The notes beneath the pieces were generated by a model. It had not been told where the DNA came from, searched no databases, and saw only the letters and a list, made by a program, of their open reading frames with translations. From NCBI RefSeq assembly GCF_014268595.2, contig NZ_CP077091.1, positions 1,076,501-1,140,500 on the forward strand: 64,000 nt of DNA, written 5' to 3'. The DNA is from Pseudomonas hamedanensis. GTDB taxonomy: Bacteria; Pseudomonadota; Gammaproteobacteria; Pseudomonadales; Pseudomonadaceae. Each line of letters begins with the position of its first letter. The first letter of the stretch is position 1. Below, one piece after another: positions 63,544 through 64,000 of the stretch. A program made the position numbers and the translations under genes.

Positions 63544-64000
63544 GCGATGCGCAACTGGAAATTCTTGCCAGCCGAGCCGGCCTTGCCGTCGACTGGATCG
63601 ACGCCAACGGGCGTCAGCAGAAAGTCGCCCCGGCGGTACTGCGCAACGTTCTCACCGGACTTGGCCACCCTGCCAACACCGCACAGGAAATCGATACCAG
63701 CCTGCTCGAATTGCAAGCAGCCCAGCAAGACCGCCACCTGCCGCCATTGCTCACCAGCGATGTCGGCGTCGGTGTCGATCTGGGGCGTTATTTCGCCCCT
63801 GAAACGCCGTGTGAAATTCATCTGGAGGACGGCTCGCGCCTGAATCTGAAACTCGATTCCGAGGCGATCCTGCCAGGGCTGATTCCGGTCGGCTATCAGC
63901 ACGTGCACATCGCCGATCAGCATTTCACCCTGGCCGTGGCACCGCAGCGCTGCTTCAGCGTCGGTGACGCGGTGGACAGTCCGGTGCCGCGCGCCTGGGG
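63540..64000 (+). CDS. malQ: 4-alpha-glucanotransferase (5' part; gene runs past the window end)
   Basis: The start MSDAQLEILASRAGLAVDWI and the next ~150 residues match the N-terminal domain of bacterial amylomaltase (QQKVAPAVLRNVLTGLGHPA, HIADQHFTLAVAPQRCFSVG). The catalytic domain lies beyond the edge. Its ATG overlaps the treZ stop (ATGA). By family it transfers maltosyl units between alpha-1,4-glucans. Confidence 0.85.
   Translation, partial: MSDAQLEILASRAGLAVDWIDANGRQQKVAPAVLRNVLTGLGHPANTAQEIDTSLLELQAAQQDRHLPPLLTSDVGVGVDLGRYFAPETPCEIHLEDGSRLNLKLDSEAILPGLIPVGYQHVHIADQHFTLAVAPQRCFSVGDAVDSPVPRAW

Overview
The window looks like chromosome of a Pseudomonas from the fluorescens group. The gene content (PvdQ, LpxO, DpkA, OprD-type porin, GlgA-TreZ-MalQ), the high G+C coding bias and the many REP/REPIN palindromes built on GAGCCTGCTCGCGA all point that way. 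No rRNA, tRNA or CRISPR array was seen.

Layout. 1-2.1 kb: the 5' part of a PQQ-type sugar dehydrogenase gene, a small secreted proline-rich protein and Ku. 2.2-7.3 kb: LpxO, then a leftward operon of two ferritin-like proteins, a small unknown protein, an HPF/RaiA-like ribosome factor and a bacterial eRF1-like protein. 7.6-14.2 kb: a leftward operon (glycosyltransferase, UDP-galactopyranose mutase, glycosidase-like protein, ABC exporter) with galE divergent, which reads as a galactofuranose-containing glycan pathway. 14.5-21 kb: the ABC-F factor YbiT, an MFS carrier, a secreted hydrolase, AzoR, a LysR regulator and an MmcQ/YjbR protein. 21.05-22.74 kb: an IS110-family element inserted in a REP palindrome. 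22.8-35 kb: housekeeping and accessory genes (UppP, chemoreceptor, porin, MalY/PatB, NCS2 permease, LEA-type lipoprotein, nitrilase with LysR, DUF883 protein, DpkA). 35.2-40.1 kb: a 1633-residue toxin-like protein with a C-terminal HExxH site. 40.1-44 kb: PepSY protein, FecR-like anti-sigma factor and PvdQ acylase. 44.1-45.2 kb: non-coding repeats. 45.3-53.3 kb: a small winged-helix protein, a small membrane protein, and a five-gene operon (MFS exporter, LuxE-like, LuxC-PaaK fusion, PaaK-like, GNAT). 53.4-59.5 kb: an unknown protein, a second chemoreceptor, DUF411 and YqaA proteins, a hydrolase and a D-2-hydroxyacid dehydrogenase. 59.6-64 kb: glgA-treZ-malQ (malQ cut by the window edge), for glycogen/alpha-glucan and trehalose metabolism.

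Two things stand out. First, the left end of the IS110 element carries what looks like a complete bridge RNA. Its two loops hold guides that match, respectively, the REP target flanking the element and the element's own joined ends, and the right end/left end junction would form a promoter with 17-bp spacing. Second, the LuxC/LuxE/PaaK/GNAT/MFS operon has no luciferase genes and looks like an unassigned pathway that activates and reduces a carboxylic acid to an aldehyde. Ku, the ferritin/ribosome-factor operon and the alpha-glucan genes together suggest a stationary-phase or stress theme, but that is inference.
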